This document shows, piece after piece, positions 34,554-44,317 of a stretch of 64,000 nt of DNA; within the stretch, counting starts at the first letter, position 1, and each line of letters begins with the position of its first letter. The notes under the pieces were generated by a model. That model was not told the origin of the DNA, searched no databases, and saw nothing but the letters and a program-made list of their open reading frames with translations. The DNA is from Blautia sp. MSJ-19 (lineage in GTDB: Bacteria > Bacillota > Clostridia > Lachnospirales > Lachnospiraceae): positions 1-64,000 of the forward strand of contig NZ_JAHLQA010000043.1 in assembly GCF_018918125.1 (NCBI RefSeq), written 5' to 3'. A program made the position numbers and the translations under genes.

Positions 34554-35738
34554 TTATTTGTCGTACTGTGACATGTAGTTGTTGACGCATTTTTTGATTC
34601 TGTCTGCCGGATTAAGCAGATGGCTGACAGACATATCATGATTCAGTGTATCAATGATCAGAGCGATGTATTTGCTCAGATCACAGCTGATGTAGTAATC
34701 TCTTGCGAGAAGTTCCGGATCCTGATAAACAAGGTTGGTAGTAAGAAGTTTATCGAAGGTTCCTTTTGCGTAAGCTGCGTCGAATTTTTCCATTCCTTCT
34801 GTGAACAGACCGAAAGTTGTGCAGATGAAGATCTTTCCTGCTCCACGTTTTTTGAGGAGAGAAGCGATCTCAAGGATGCTGCTTCCGGAGGAAATCATAT
34901 CATCGATCAGGATGACATCTTTGCCTTCGAGCTTTGGTCCAAGGAACTCATATGCAGCGATCGGATGACGGCCTTTGACAACCTTGGTGTAGTCCAGTCG
35001 TCTGTAGTACATACCCATATCTACGCCGAGTACGTTTGCAAGGTAGATAGCTCTGCGCATGCTTCCTTCATCCGGGCTGATGATCATGAAATGTTCGTTG
35101 TCAATATGAAGGCCTTTTTCATTTTTGAGAAGGGCTTTGATGAACTGGTATGCAGGCTGGATGGTTTCAAATCCATGAAGCGGAGTCGCATTCTGTACAC
35201 GGGCATCATGAGCATCGAAAGTGATGATGTTCTCCACACCCATTTTGGTGAGTTCCTGCAGAGCAGATGCACAGTCCAGAGATTCACGTCCGACACGTTT
35301 GCTCTGACGGCTCTCATAGAGGTATGGCATGATAACGTTGACTCTGCGGGCTTTGCCGCCGATTGCAGCGATCGCACGCTTCAGATCCTGAAAATGATCA
35401 TCCGGGGACATCATATTGGTGTATCCGCTGATGTTGTAGTTGATGCTGTGGTTGCAGACATCGACCATTACATAGATATCGTCACCACGAACGGATTCAC
35501 TGATTTCACCTTTTCCTTCACCGGAACCAAAACGAGGAGTTTTGACATTGACAATATAGGAATCACGCTGATATCCCTCAAATGCGCAGGTGCCTAATTC
35601 GTCGTTTTCACGCTCTTTTCTCCATTTTACAAGCCATTCATTTACTTTTTCGCCAAGGGGACGGCAGCTATCGAGGGGAATAAGTCCCAGCCTTCCTACA
35701 GGAAGTGTTGTCAGTTCCTTGTTGTTTAACTGTGCCAT
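34554..35738 (-). CDS. prs: Ribose-phosphate pyrophosphokinase
   Basis: Makes PRPP from ribose-5-phosphate and ATP. At 394 residues it is longer than the usual ~315, with an extended N-terminus and insertions around KWRKERENDELG. ISESVRGDDIYVMVDVCNHS, YLYESRQSKR and FDAHDARVQN correspond to the known active-site stretches, and the PRPP loop reads VILIDDMISSGSSI where typical enzymes have VDDxIDTGGT. This divergent form is common in my recollection of Lachnospiraceae. AGGAGGAAAA precedes the ATG. It is the last gene of the dnaD-dnaI-prs operon, three bases behind the helicase-loader gene. Confidence 0.9.
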   Translation of the reverse strand: MAQLNNKELTTLPVGRLGLIPLDSCRPLGEKVNEWLVKWRKERENDELGTCAFEGYQRDSYIVNVKTPRFGSGEGKGEISESVRGDDIYVMVDVCNHSINYNISGYTNMMSPDDHFQDLKRAIAAIGGKARRVNVIMPYLYESRQSKRVGRESLDCASALQELTKMGVENIITFDAHDARVQNATPLHGFETIQPAYQFIKALLKNEKGLHIDNEHFMIISPDEGSMRRAIYLANVLGVDMGMYYRRLDYTKVVKGRHPIAAYEFLGPKLEGKDVILIDDMISSGSSILEIASLLKKRGAGKIFICTTFGLFTEGMEKFDAAYAKGTFDKLLTTNLVYQDPELLARDYYISCDLSKYIALIIDTLNHDMSVSHLLNPADRIKKCVNNYMSQYDK

Positions 35739-35741
35739 CGT

Positions 35742-36731
35742 TTATTTTCCTCCTAAAAATATTTTCTGTATTCGGATATCTTTACCGATCAGCTTCAGCA
35801 TCTGGTAATTACTTGCTATCCGGGAAAAGGTTCTCTCGGAATAGGTTGCTGAAAAGTCTTCAAGTTTCAGGTTGGTTGATATGATCGTTGATTTGCGGCG
35901 GGCAATACGCTCGTTGATACACAAAAACAACTGTGAAGAAACGAAGCTGTTGGTCAGCTCAGTTCCAAGATCGTCTATAATAAGAAGATCGCAGTCAAAA
36001 ATAAAATCATCACCCGGATCTGCCTCGGACCTTCGTGAGAAGGCTGTCTGTGCCAGCCGGTCAAACAGATCAAAAGCAGAAAAGTACAATACGCAGTGAG
36101 CAGTCTTGAGCAGCTCATTGGCAATACAGTGGGAAAGAAATGTTTTTCCTACCCCGGTGCTGCCATACAGAAACAGATTCTGTGTGCGTCTGTCGAAATC
36201 CCGGACAAAATCCCGTGCCGTATCATAGGCGCGTTTGGCAGTGTCGCGGGCGGTAAGTCCGGTTGCTTCATTTTTTATTGTATCAGAATACCAGTCAAAA
36301 GAAAAGTGTTCAAAGTTTTCTTTTTTGAGAATCTCAGTCAGATTGGACTGCGTATAGAGCAGTTCGATCTCGGATTTTTTGAAACAGGTGCATTTATGAC
36401 CGTCTACATAGCCGGTATCCTGACAGATCGGACAGAAATAATGAGGCTCCAGATAGTCTGCACTGAATCCATTCTGGCGGAGCAGGGAAATGCGCTCCTG
36501 TGCCAGAGCAGCGACCTCGGCTTTGAGGTCATCCACGGAACCGGACTCTCCCTGCAGAAGGGAGCGGGCTTTCTGTGCACTCAGAGCAGCTACCTCCTGG
36601 TCGATTTCCAGAAGACGGGGAACCCGGATAAATGCTTCGCGGCGCCGTTCTTCCAGATCATGCTGGACCTGTGACTGACGGCGATTGTATTCTCTCATGA
36701 TGATATCATACTGAAAGTTCTGTAAAGCCAC
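35742..36731 (-). CDS. DnaC/DnaI-like helicase loader ATPase
   Basis: A 329-residue AAA+ ATPase related to DnaC/DnaI, which loads the replicative helicase. The N-terminal part has a zinc-like cluster, HYFCPICQDTGYVDGHKCTC (about 123-142, four cysteines). The AAA+ core has Walker A NLFLYGSTGVGKTFLSHCIA and Walker B CDLLIIDDLGTE, followed by RRKSTIISTNLKLEDFSATY with the sensor-1 asparagine. GTG start after GGAGATT. It lies 11 bases downstream of the DnaD-like gene. Confidence 0.92.
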   Translation of the reverse strand: MALQNFQYDIIMREYNRRQSQVQHDLEERRREAFIRVPRLLEIDQEVAALSAQKARSLLQGESGSVDDLKAEVAALAQERISLLRQNGFSADYLEPHYFCPICQDTGYVDGHKCTCFKKSEIELLYTQSNLTEILKKENFEHFSFDWYSDTIKNEATGLTARDTAKRAYDTARDFVRDFDRRTQNLFLYGSTGVGKTFLSHCIANELLKTAHCVLYFSAFDLFDRLAQTAFSRRSEADPGDDFIFDCDLLIIDDLGTELTNSFVSSQLFLCINERIARRKSTIISTNLKLEDFSATYSERTFSRIASNYQMLKLIGKDIRIQKIFLGGK

Positions 36732-36742
36732 GGCAATCTCCT

Positions 36743-37807
36743 TTACTGGTTGAGCAGATGTTTTTCGTATTCGTCAAAATTGTATTCTCTCTGCTGGAAA
36801 TTATTGAAACGGTTACTGGAAGCAGCGGGAGCCGGTTTGGAAGCGCTTTGTTTTCGCGCCTGTTTTCTTTTCTGGTGTTCGCTGTCCAGAGCGCGGACAT
36901 CATCCAGTGTACGGACTTCTTTCTTTTTCCAGCCTTCCAGGATCTTGTCGGTATACTGGAAACTGGCCTGTCCGGTCTGGAGAACGGTACGGTTACATGC
37001 TTCCTGAATGATCTCCATGGAAAATCCGTAGGTTTTGAGCCAGGTATCCATCAAAGTGATTTCTGTATCTACCGGGTTGCGGTTGGTGATTCCCAGAGCT
37101 TTGAGAATGGAAAAATACTCTTTGCTGTAGCGGGAACCGGACTGCTTGGCTTCTTCTACAGAAGTAATGCCTTCTTCGGTCCATGCGAGAGCAACCTTTT
37201 CGATGTAGCGGATGCTCTTGTGGTTATGACCGACGCAGTATTCAATCAGATATTCGATCAGGTCGGCAGGCATCTCCAGTCCGTCATAGAAAAACAGAAT
37301 CTTCTGAATTTCTGTCGGAGAAAGAGTCTTGCCAAGGTACTGCTCAGAAACATAAAGAAGCTGAATGATGTCTTCGTTTTGCTTCAGTTCCCTTACACGG
37401 TCAGGAGTGAGGGCATCTGTACGCAGCGGCGAACTCGGTGTTTCGACATCCTGTGATGCTGACAGGTCAGAAGTGCCGGCGATCTCATGCGGCACAGCGG
37501 CAGAAGAACTGCCCGGTGTGAGCAGGGAAATGCCGCAGAGTTTGTTACTGTCTGTGAAATCCAGAGAAAGAAGCTGCTGTTTTGCCCAGTATTTTAAAGC
37601 CCTGAGGATGTCACGCTCCGTACAGAGAAGGCGGTCTGCCATCTGCTCAAGACTGAAAGAAACCGGAGCACTGGAAAGAGCACGTAAAAGGTAAATATAG
37701 ACTTTTACAAATTCTCCATTGGCCTCCGGCATATAGTTGTCGATAAATGTGTTCGATAAGATCGTAACCTCCGGCTGGGAGGTCGTATGTAATGTGATCA
37801 TTGCCAT
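36743..37807 (-). CDS. DnaD-domain primosome protein
   Basis: A 354-residue replication initiation protein of the DnaD/DnaB(Bsu) family. The N-terminal ~100 residues are a winged-helix DNA-binding domain (KVYIYLLRALSSAPVSFSLE, then LLCTERDILRALKYWAKQ), followed by two DnaD domains: about 170-225 (EIQKILFFYDGLEMPADLIE) and about 235-310, the latter with the typical ITLMDTWLKTYGFSMEII and YTDKILEGWKK. A basic tail ends the protein. It heads the operon that also encodes the loader, matching the B. subtilis dnaB-dnaI pair. Confidence 0.9.
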   Translation of the reverse strand: MAMITLHTTSQPEVTILSNTFIDNYMPEANGEFVKVYIYLLRALSSAPVSFSLEQMADRLLCTERDILRALKYWAKQQLLSLDFTDSNKLCGISLLTPGSSSAAVPHEIAGTSDLSASQDVETPSSPLRTDALTPDRVRELKQNEDIIQLLYVSEQYLGKTLSPTEIQKILFFYDGLEMPADLIEYLIEYCVGHNHKSIRYIEKVALAWTEEGITSVEEAKQSGSRYSKEYFSILKALGITNRNPVDTEITLMDTWLKTYGFSMEIIQEACNRTVLQTGQASFQYTDKILEGWKKKEVRTLDDVRALDSEHQKRKQARKQSASKPAPAASSNRFNNFQQREYNFDEYEKHLLNQ

Positions 37808-37835
37808 GAAATATCGCTCACTTTCTAAACAAAAA

Positions 37836-37856
37836 TATCTGTGTGGACAGATATTA
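37836..37856 (-). other. Leader hairpin of the dnaD operon
   Basis: ATATCTGT and ACAGATAT form a perfect stem around four bases. On the minus strand it is followed by TTTTTGTTT, like a small attenuator. A second hairpin, CCGCAG/CTGCGG, lies just upstream in the same leader (about 37862-37885). Confidence 0.5.
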
Positions 37857-37903
37857 CAGATACCGCAGGATCAGGTATTCTGCGGCTGTTTTGGAACACT
37901 TGG

Positions 37904-37932
37904 ATTATAGCACAAGATTTTTCAAATGAGAA
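37904..37932 (-). promoter_or_regulatory. Extended -10 promoter of the dnaD operon
   Basis: On the minus strand TGCTATAAT (TATAAT at 37904-37909) makes an extended -10; the -35 region is poor (TTCTCA). The start site would be near 37897, about 90 bases before the dnaD ATG and 70-90 bases from the nearest DnaA boxes. Confidence 0.6.
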
Positions 37933-37968
37933 TAGGGTATTTTATGGGGGAGGATTTCCACAATGAAA

Positions 37969-38163
37969 TGTGGATAATGTGGATAATGTGGAAAGTAGTT
38001 CAGAAAATAAATTATGTGCAACCGCATAAAATGACGAAGTTTATTGTATTTTCTCGAAAAAATACAAAAGTCGACACGATATTATGTAAAGTAAATGGGC
38101 AAAAAAAATCCACATGCCATACACGGATAAAAATGTGTATAAACATGTGGATAATGTGGATAA
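37969..38163. promoter_or_regulatory. DnaA-box clusters flanking an AT-rich segment
   Basis: The DnaA-box 9-mer TGTGGATAA (reverse of TTATCCACA) occurs perfectly four times: 37969-37977 and 37978-37986 in direct abutting tandem, and 38146-38154 and 38155-38163 likewise. TGTGTATAA at 38134-38142 has one mismatch, and a decayed copy TGTGGAAAG abuts the first pair. All point the same way. About 150 A+T-rich bases lie between, including the palindrome TTGTATTTT/AAAATACAA (38044-38067). The clusters fill the gap between murC and the dnaD operon. Confidence 0.8.
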
Positions 38164-38164
38164 C

Positions 38165-39544
38165 TTACTTTCCGAGAAGCTGTTCTCCAATATTTACAAC
38201 GTCTCCGGCTCCCATAGTTATCAACAGGTCGCCCTGTGTACAATTTTCTAATAAAAAGTTTTCGATTTCGTCAAAGGTCGGGAAGTATTCGCATGGTGTG
38301 CCAAGTTCCGCGATCTTTTCCTGAAGATTTCTGGAGGAAATCCCCAGATTATCAGTCTCACGGGCTGCATAAATGTCTGCCAGTACGACATGATCTGCCA
38401 GAGTCAGCGCTTTGGCGAATTCCGGAAGAAGAGCTTTGGTACGTGTATAAGTATGTGGCTGGAATACACACCAGATCTTTTTATGTGGATAATTCTTTGC
38501 GGCATGAAGCGTTGCTTCAATTTCTGTCGGATGATGTGCATAATCATCGATGATAGTGACGTCGCCGACCTTGCCCTTGTACTGGAAGCGACGGTTTGTT
38601 CCGCCGAAATCCTTGAGACCTGCAAAGATTACTTCTGTGGAAAGGCCAAGAAGCTCACCGGCAGCAACCGAGGCAAGGGCGTTGGAAACATTGTGGATTC
38701 CAGGTACGCTCAGAGAACAGATGCCAAGATCTTTGCCATTGTGCAGAACGTGGAAAGTCGCATGGCCGAGTTTGTTGTAGGTGATCTCAGAAGCGGTATA
38801 TTCAGCAGGATTTTCCAGGCCGTAGGTAATTACTTTACATGGAAGGTTTTCGGTGATCATTTCATGCTTTGGTGTATCTGCATTGATGATCAGAGCTCCT
38901 TCAGCCGGAAGCAGTTCTGCAAATTTGCGGAAGGAATGACGGATATCATCAATGTCCTTGAAAAAGTCCAGATGGTCTGCATCAATGTTCAGAATGATAC
39001 CGATCGTCGGGAAAAAGCTCAGGAAGCTGTTGGTGTATTCGCATGCTTCTGTCAGGAAGGTTTCGGACTGTCCGACACGGATGTTGCCGCCGATTGCCGG
39101 AAGGATTCCACCGACGCTGATGGTCGGGTCACATTCTCCCTTGAGCAGGATGTGAGAAAGCATGGAAGTCGTTGTGGTCTTGCCATGGGTTCCGGCAACT
39201 GCGATAGAAGTGTCGTAGTTGCGCATGATCTGACCGAGAAGCTGTGCTCTGGTCAGCATAGGAATGCCTTTTTCTTTGGCACAGGCAAATTCCGGGTTGT
39301 CCGGGTGAATGGCTGCTGTATAGACAACCACCTGAACAGAATCGGAAATGTTGGAAGCGCGCTGACCGTAATAGATTTTGGCTCCTTTGCTTTCCAGAAG
39401 ACTGGTCAGAGGGCTTTTTTTGGAGTCAGAACCGGAAATGATAAATCCCTCTTCCAGAAGAATCTCAGCAAGTCCGCTCATACTGATGCCGCCGATTCCG
39501 ATAAAATGGATCGCGAGCGGTTTATGAAAGTCTATCTGATACAT
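38165..39544 (-). CDS. murC: MurC, UDP-N-acetylmuramate--L-alanine ligase
   Basis: Adds the first amino acid of the peptidoglycan stem peptide. The 459-residue Mur ligase has IHFIGIGGISMSGLAEIL at the start, the ATP loop VAGTHGKTTTTSML, LTEACEYTNSF, IDADHLDFF and the VIDDYAHHPTEI motif of MurC. TAAGGAG lies close before the ATG. Transcription runs left towards dnaD; the palindrome at 38044-38067 may end it. Confidence 0.96.
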   Translation of the reverse strand: MYQIDFHKPLAIHFIGIGGISMSGLAEILLEEGFIISGSDSKKSPLTSLLESKGAKIYYGQRASNISDSVQVVVYTAAIHPDNPEFACAKEKGIPMLTRAQLLGQIMRNYDTSIAVAGTHGKTTTTSMLSHILLKGECDPTISVGGILPAIGGNIRVGQSETFLTEACEYTNSFLSFFPTIGIILNIDADHLDFFKDIDDIRHSFRKFAELLPAEGALIINADTPKHEMITENLPCKVITYGLENPAEYTASEITYNKLGHATFHVLHNGKDLGICSLSVPGIHNVSNALASVAAGELLGLSTEVIFAGLKDFGGTNRRFQYKGKVGDVTIIDDYAHHPTEIEATLHAAKNYPHKKIWCVFQPHTYTRTKALLPEFAKALTLADHVVLADIYAARETDNLGISSRNLQEKIAELGTPCEYFPTFDEIENFLLENCTQGDLLITMGAGDVVNIGEQLLGK

Positions 39545-39765
39545 AATAAAATCTCCTTAATCTTTAATGGTTTCATTATACCCCTGTCGCATAAAAATGA
39601 AAAGTGTAAGTTTTCGTGATAACAATATACATAATTGCCAAAACATGGAAAGAATAATTGTGAAAAATGCATATAAAAAGGAATGAGACGTTTTTTCGTT
39701 GTATAAAAAACGTGTGCAAAAAACACAAAAAAGGTCAGGATAAGTTAAAAAAATTATAAATAATG

Positions 39766-39794
39766 TTCACTAATAGAATGAAGTATGATATAAT
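39766..39794 (+). promoter_or_regulatory. glgC promoter
   Basis: TTCACT (39766-39771) and TATAAT (39789-39794), 17-bp spacer, 34 bases before the glgC ATG. Confidence 0.75.
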
Positions 39795-39827
39795 GAAACA
39801 TCATAACATACAAGAGGTGATTGCGCG

Positions 39828-41105
39828 ATGATGAAAAAAGAAATGATCGCTATGCTTCTGGCAGGCGGTCAGGGCAGCAGACTGGGCGTATTGACACAAA
39901 AGGTTGCAAAACCTGCAGTCGCTTTTGGCGGTAAATACCGCATTATTGATTTTCCTTTAAGTAACTGTATCAATTCAGGAATTGACACCGTAGGAGTCCT
40001 GACACAGTATCAGCCATTGCGTCTGAATACGCATATCGGAATCGGTATTCCGTGGGATCTGGACAGAAACGAGGGCGGCGTGACGGTTCTTCCTCCATAT
40101 GAAAAGAGCACGAACAGTGAGTGGTATACCGGTACTGCAAATGCGATTTTCCAGAATCTGGATTATATGCAGCAGTACAATCCGGATTATGTGCTGATCC
40201 TGTCCGGTGACCATATTTATAAAATGGATTACGAAGTGATGCTGAATTATCACAAAGCAAACAAGGCTGATGTGACGATTGCATGTATGCCGGTTCCGAT
40301 TGAGGAAGCGAGCCGCTTCGGGATCATGGTCACAGATGAGACAGGCCGCGTGACGGAGTTCGAGGAAAAGCCGGAGAAACCGAGCAGTAATCTGGCTTCT
40401 ATGGGTATCTACATATTCAGCTGGCCGGTACTGAGAGATGCGCTGATCGCACTCAAGGATCAGAGCAACTGTGACTTTGGAAAACATATTCTTCCTTATT
40501 GTAAAGACAATGGACAGAGACTGTTTGCGTATGAGTACAACGGTTACTGGAAAGATGTGGGAACACTCGGTTCTTACTGGGAAGCAAATATGGAACTGAT
40601 CGATATCATTCCGGAATTCAATCTTTATGAGGAGTTCTGGAGAATCTATACAAAAGGAGATATCATTCCACCGCAGTATGTTGCTGCAGATGCAGTGACA
40701 GATCAGTGTCTGATCGGGGAAGGTGCGGAGATTTACGGAGAAGTGCATCATTCTGTGATCGGACCGAATGTTGTGATCGGCAAGGGCACAGTCGTAAAAG
40801 ATTCGATCATTATGAGAAATTCTGTGATTGGTGAGAATACTGTTCTGGACAAAGCGATCGTGGCAGAGGATGTTGTGGTCGGAGACCATGTAGTCCTTGG
40901 ATGCGGCGAGGAAGCGGAAAATGTCCTGAAGCCGGCAGTATATGCATTTGGGCTTGCTACAGTCGGTGAACTCAGTGTGATCCCGGACAATGTTAAAATA
41001 GGAAGAAACACCGCTATATCCGGCGTGACAAAGGCAGAAGATTATCCGGGAGGAATCCTGGAGAGCGGACAGGTAATCAAAGCAAAGGATGGTGAGCAGG
41101 CATGA
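39828..41105 (+). CDS. glgC: Glucose-1-phosphate adenylyltransferase, catalytic subunit
   Basis: Makes ADP-glucose for glycogen synthesis. The 425-residue protein has the nucleotidyltransferase N-terminus [16 protein letters not shown] with the conserved GGxGxRL loop, [25 protein letters not shown], the catalytic [11 protein letters not shown] and FEEKPEKP, then a left-handed beta-helix ([17 protein letters not shown]). AAGAGGTG precedes the ATG at 39828. It overlaps glgD by four bases. No glycogen synthase or branching enzyme is in the window. Confidence 0.95.
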   Translation: MMKKEMIAMLLAGGQGSRLGVLTQKVAKPAVAFGGKYRIIDFPLSNCINSGIDTVGVLTQYQPLRLNTHIGIGIPWDLDRNEGGVTVLPPYEKSTNSEWYTGTANAIFQNLDYMQQYNPDYVLILSGDHIYKMDYEVMLNYHKANKADVTIACMPVPIEEASRFGIMVTDETGRVTEFEEKPEKPSSNLASMGIYIFSWPVLRDALIALKDQSNCDFGKHILPYCKDNGQRLFAYEYNGYWKDVGTLGSYWEANMELIDIIPEFNLYEEFWRIYTKGDIIPPQYVAADAVTDQCLIGEGAEIYGEVHHSVIGPNVVIGKGTVVKDSIIMRNSVIGENTVLDKAIVAEDVVVGDHVVLGCGEEAENVLKPAVYAFGLATVGELSVIPDNVKIGRNTAISGVTKAEDYPGGILESGQVIKAKDGEQA

Positions 41106-42220
41106 AAGCAATCGGAATTATTCTGGCTGGCGGAAACAATAATCGCATGAGAGAACTGTCGGATAAGAGGGCTATTGCAGCAATGCCTGTAGCGGGAAGC
41201 TATCGCAGCATTGATTTTGCCCTGAGCAATATGGCAAATTCTCATATTCAGAAAGTTGCCGTTCTGACACAGTACAATGCAAGATCTTTAAATGAACACT
41301 TAAGTTCCTCAAAATGGTGGGATTTCGGAAGAAAACAGGGCGGTCTGTTTGTGTTTACACCAACGATCACCAAGGACAACAGCCTCTGGTATCAGGGAAC
41401 AGCAGATGCGATCTATCAGAATATCACATTCCTCAAAAACAGTCATGAACCGTACGTGGTTATCGCATCGGGTGACTGTATATACAAGATGGATTACAAC
41501 AAAGTTCTGGAATATCATATTGCCAAACGTGCGGATATTACCGTAGTGTGCACGACATGCAAAGATCAGAAGGAAGTGGAACGTTTTGGAGTTGTCCGTA
41601 TGAATGATGACGGACGGATCGAGGAATTCGAAGAAAAGCCAATTGTTTCCTCTTATAATACGATCTCTACCGGCATTTATGTGATCCGCAGAAGACAGCT
41701 GATCGAGCTGATCGAGCGTGCGGCACAGGAAGGAAGACATGATTTTGTAAATGATATTCTGATCCGTTATAAGAATCTCAAACGTATCTATGGATACATG
41801 ACAGAGGACTACTGGAGCAATATTTCCACAGCAGAAGCTTATTATCGGACCAATATGGCATTTCTGGAGCCGGAGATCCGGAATTATTTCTTCAAACAGG
41901 AACCGGCGATCAAGACAAAGATCGATGATCTTCCACCGGCGAAGTATAATCCGGGCGCAAGTGTGAAGAACAGTCTTGTTGCAAGTGGATGTATCATTAA
42001 CGGTACTGTTGAGAATTCGGTGCTGTTCAAAGATGTTTATGTTGGAAATAACTGTGTGATCAAGAATTCAGTAATTCTGAATGATGTGTATCTGGGGGAT
42101 AACACACATATAGAGAACTGTATTGTTGAGAGCAGGGATACCATTCGGGCAAATTCAAATTATTGCGGCGAAGGTGAGATCAAGATCGTTGTCGAAAAGA
42201 ATGAAAGATATACAATATAA
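41102..42220 (+). CDS. glgD: GlgD, ADP-glucose pyrophosphorylase regulatory subunit
   Basis: A 372-residue paralogue of GlgC that pairs with it in Firmicutes. The nucleotide loop is altered ([15 protein letters not shown], lacking GxGxRL) while [36 protein letters not shown] and FEEKPI remain. It is thought to be non-catalytic and to raise activity of the complex. The C-terminal beta-helix is present. The start overlaps the end of glgC. Confidence 0.94.
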   Translation: MKAIGIILAGGNNNRMRELSDKRAIAAMPVAGSYRSIDFALSNMANSHIQKVAVLTQYNARSLNEHLSSSKWWDFGRKQGGLFVFTPTITKDNSLWYQGTADAIYQNITFLKNSHEPYVVIASGDCIYKMDYNKVLEYHIAKRADITVVCTTCKDQKEVERFGVVRMNDDGRIEEFEEKPIVSSYNTISTGIYVIRRRQLIELIERAAQEGRHDFVNDILIRYKNLKRIYGYMTEDYWSNISTAEAYYRTNMAFLEPEIRNYFFKQEPAIKTKIDDLPPAKYNPGASVKNSLVASGCIINGTVENSVLFKDVYVGNNCVIKNSVILNDVYLGDNTHIENCIVESRDTIRANSNYCGEGEIKIVVEKNERYTI

Positions 42221-42262
42221 GATATAAATGAAATGCGTATGAAAATGAAAGGGGCATGCACG

Positions 42263-42550
42263 ATGAATATTACAGATGTACGTGTGAGAAAAGTAGCAAA
42301 GGAAGGAAAAATGAAAGCGGTTGTTTCGATTACGATCGATGAGGAATTTGTAGTTCATGATATCAAAGTAATTGAAGGCGAAAAAGGTCTGTTTATTGCC
42401 ATGCCGAGCCGTAAGGCAACGGATGGAGAATACAGAGATATCGCACATCCGATCAATTCCCGCACCAGAGATATGATCCAGACCCTGATTCTTGAGAAAT
42501 ATCAGGAGATGCTGGAAGAGGAACCAGAGGTTCTTGAGGCGGCTGAATAA
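42263..42550 (+). CDS. spoVG: SpoVG, septation/sporulation regulator
   Basis: A 95-residue RNA/DNA-binding regulator with the family start [19 protein letters not shown], the core [15 protein letters not shown] and LFIAMPSRK. Full length and intact. AAAGGGG at 42248-42254 supports the ATG at 42263. It lies 42 bases behind glgD, probably in the same transcript, a placement that would couple it to glycogen genes. In B. subtilis it depends on sigma-H. Confidence 0.95.
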   Translation: MNITDVRVRKVAKEGKMKAVVSITIDEEFVVHDIKVIEGEKGLFIAMPSRKATDGEYRDIAHPINSRTRDMIQTLILEKYQEMLEEEPEVLEAAE

Positions 42551-42600
42551 TCATTCGGGCATTAACAAAACCGTATAAAAACAGAATAACCAGAAAATGG

Positions 42601-42640
42601 ATCCGGGGCTCAGTAAAAAACTGAGTACCCGGATTTTTTG
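42601..42640 (+). terminator. Terminator of the glgC-glgD-spoVG unit
   Basis: ATCCGGG pairs with CCCGGAT, and inside it GCTCAGT with ACTGAGT, followed by a T-run. Nested stems of 7+7 bp. Confidence 0.92.
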
Positions 42641-42714
42641 GGGTCAAAAATGCCGGATTTCTGTGACGAAAAAGTGAAATGTTACATGAATGTTACAAAA
42701 TTAAAATAAAAGTG

Positions 42715-42742
42715 TTGATTATCTGTGAGAATGTGTTATACT
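42715..42742 (+). promoter_or_regulatory. Promoter of the 3D-domain protein gene
   Basis: TTGATT (42715-42720) and TATACT (42737-42742) with a 16-bp spacer and an extended TGT before the -10. Confidence 0.72.
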
Positions 42743-42772
42743 TAGCGTACAAAATATTTAAGAGGTGTATTT

Positions 42773-44104
42773 ATGAAGAGTAAAAAAGTTCTTTCACTGC
42801 TGCTGGCATGTGCAGTGACCGTATCTATGGGGACAACCGTATTCGCATCCACAGAAGATCAGATCGCAGCCGCACAGGCACAGAAGCAGGAAGCACAGGC
42901 AGGTCTTGCAGAGGCACAGGCAAATATCAGCGGACTGGAAAGCAAGAAACAGGAACTGGAATCCTACCTGGCAGAACTGAATTCCCAATATAATGAACTT
43001 ACAGACAGCATTTCACAGCTCAGTACAGAAGCTGCCGAGAAAGAAGAAGAACTCAAGAATGTAAAGGCTCAGCTTGAGGTGGCAAAGCAGAATGCACAGG
43101 ATCAGTATGAAGCAATGAAGATCCGTATCCAGTATATGTACGAGCATGGCGGAAGCACAATGCTGGAAATGCTTTTATCCTCAGATAATCTTTCTGATTT
43201 TATGAATCAGGCCAATAACGTGGCTACGATTTCTACTTATGACAGAAACATGCTGAAGAAATATGAAGAAACACAGGAAGAAATCAAAACACAGGAGACA
43301 CAGGTCGAAGAAGAAGCTGCTTCTATCAACAGCCTTCTTTCAGAAAAAAGCTCCAAGCAGCAGGAAGTACAGTCTCTGGTGGCATCCACAAATGACAACA
43401 TCAGTTCTTATGTGAGTCAGATCAGTGCAAGTCAGGAAGAAGCAAATGCGCTGATGGCACAGGTTAACAGTGCCGACAGCAGTATCGCACAGCTGATGGA
43501 ACAGGCAGAGCAGGAAAAGGCCGCAGAGGAAGCAGCAGCGGCAGCCGCACAGGCAGCAGCTGAGGAAGCTGCACAGAGTGAAGCATCAGACGCAGCAGAA
43601 GAAACAGATGAGTCTTCTGATTACAGCGAGGAGGCTGCGGATACTTCTTCTGACGATACAGATTACAGCGAAGACAGCGCATATACAGAAGATACTACAT
43701 ATACAGAGGATACAGCTTCTTCAGACAGCGAAGAAAACAGTGATTATTCCGAGGATACTTCTTCTGACAGCAGCGCAGCATCTGAAGAGACAAGCAGTTC
43801 TTCTGAGTCCTCTTCTTCCGGACAGGGAACTTACCTTGGAAACTTCAAACTGACAGGATACTGCAACTGTGCACAGTGCTGTGGAACAGCAGGAAATGCA
43901 ACTGCAAGTGGTGTAATGCCGACAGCAGGACATACCGTTGCCATGGCAGGTGTACCGTTTGGAACACAGCTTCTGATCAACGGAACCGTTTATACCGTAG
44001 AGGATCTTGGAACCCCATACGGACACGTTGATATTTACTGCAGCAGCCACGAAGAAGCATTGAACTTCGGATTACAGTATGCAGATGTATACCAGTTAAA
44101 TTAA
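42773..44104 (+). CDS. Secreted coiled-coil protein with C-terminal 3D domain
   Basis: A 443-residue cell-wall protein. A signal peptide (cut near VFA, residue 25) is followed by a long coiled coil (about 28-260) of the PcsB/CwlO-like N-terminal type, with IQYMYEHGGSTMLEMLLSS in the middle. An acidic Ser/Thr/Asp/Glu/Tyr linker (about 265-350, repeated YSED and YTED) leads to a 3D domain: LTGYCNCAQCCG, TASGVMPTAGHTVA, DLGTPYGHVDIY. The 3D domain is a lytic transglycosylase-like fold with three conserved aspartates; here D in EDLG and VDIY are present. Probably a peptidoglycan lytic enzyme controlled by the coiled coil. Confidence 0.9.
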   Translation: MKSKKVLSLLLACAVTVSMGTTVFASTEDQIAAAQAQKQEAQAGLAEAQANISGLESKKQELESYLAELNSQYNELTDSISQLSTEAAEKEEELKNVKAQLEVAKQNAQDQYEAMKIRIQYMYEHGGSTMLEMLLSSDNLSDFMNQANNVATISTYDRNMLKKYEETQEEIKTQETQVEEEAASINSLLSEKSSKQQEVQSLVASTNDNISSYVSQISASQEEANALMAQVNSADSSIAQLMEQAEQEKAAEEAAAAAAQAAAEEAAQSEASDAAEETDESSDYSEEAADTSSDDTDYSEDSAYTEDTTYTEDTASSDSEENSDYSEDTSSDSSAASEETSSSSESSSSGQGTYLGNFKLTGYCNCAQCCGTAGNATASGVMPTAGHTVAMAGVPFGTQLLINGTVYTVEDLGTPYGHVDIYCSSHEEALNFGLQYADVYQLN

Positions 44105-44128
44105 GGGAATTCAGATACAAAAAGAGAA

Positions 44129-44152
44129 ACAGCAGGCTTGCGGGCCTGCTGT
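44129..44152 (+). terminator. Hairpin after the 3D-domain gene
   Basis: ACAGCAGGC-TTGCGG-GCCTGCTGT, 9-bp GC-rich stem about 25 bases after the stop; the T-run is weak. The following ~160 bases to 44315 hold nothing I can support. Confidence 0.6.
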
Positions 44153-44317
44153 AAGATTGTAGACAAAGCTCATGGCAAATGCTGTGGGCTTTCCTTATAC
44201 TAAAATCATGCGCCAGTGCATTCAAAATCTGATGATGTCTCCTTTTAATGGTCCGCGGGCATCGGGCTGGATGGCATGCTGTATTCCCGATGCTGAAGCT
44301 AACCTTTTTCGTAGGCA

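Noticed and set aside
37969-38163. Chromosomal origin oriC
   Set aside because: The DnaA boxes and AT-rich centre resemble one, but dnaA, dnaN, rpmH and other origin neighbours are missing, so I call it a regulatory DnaA-box cluster.
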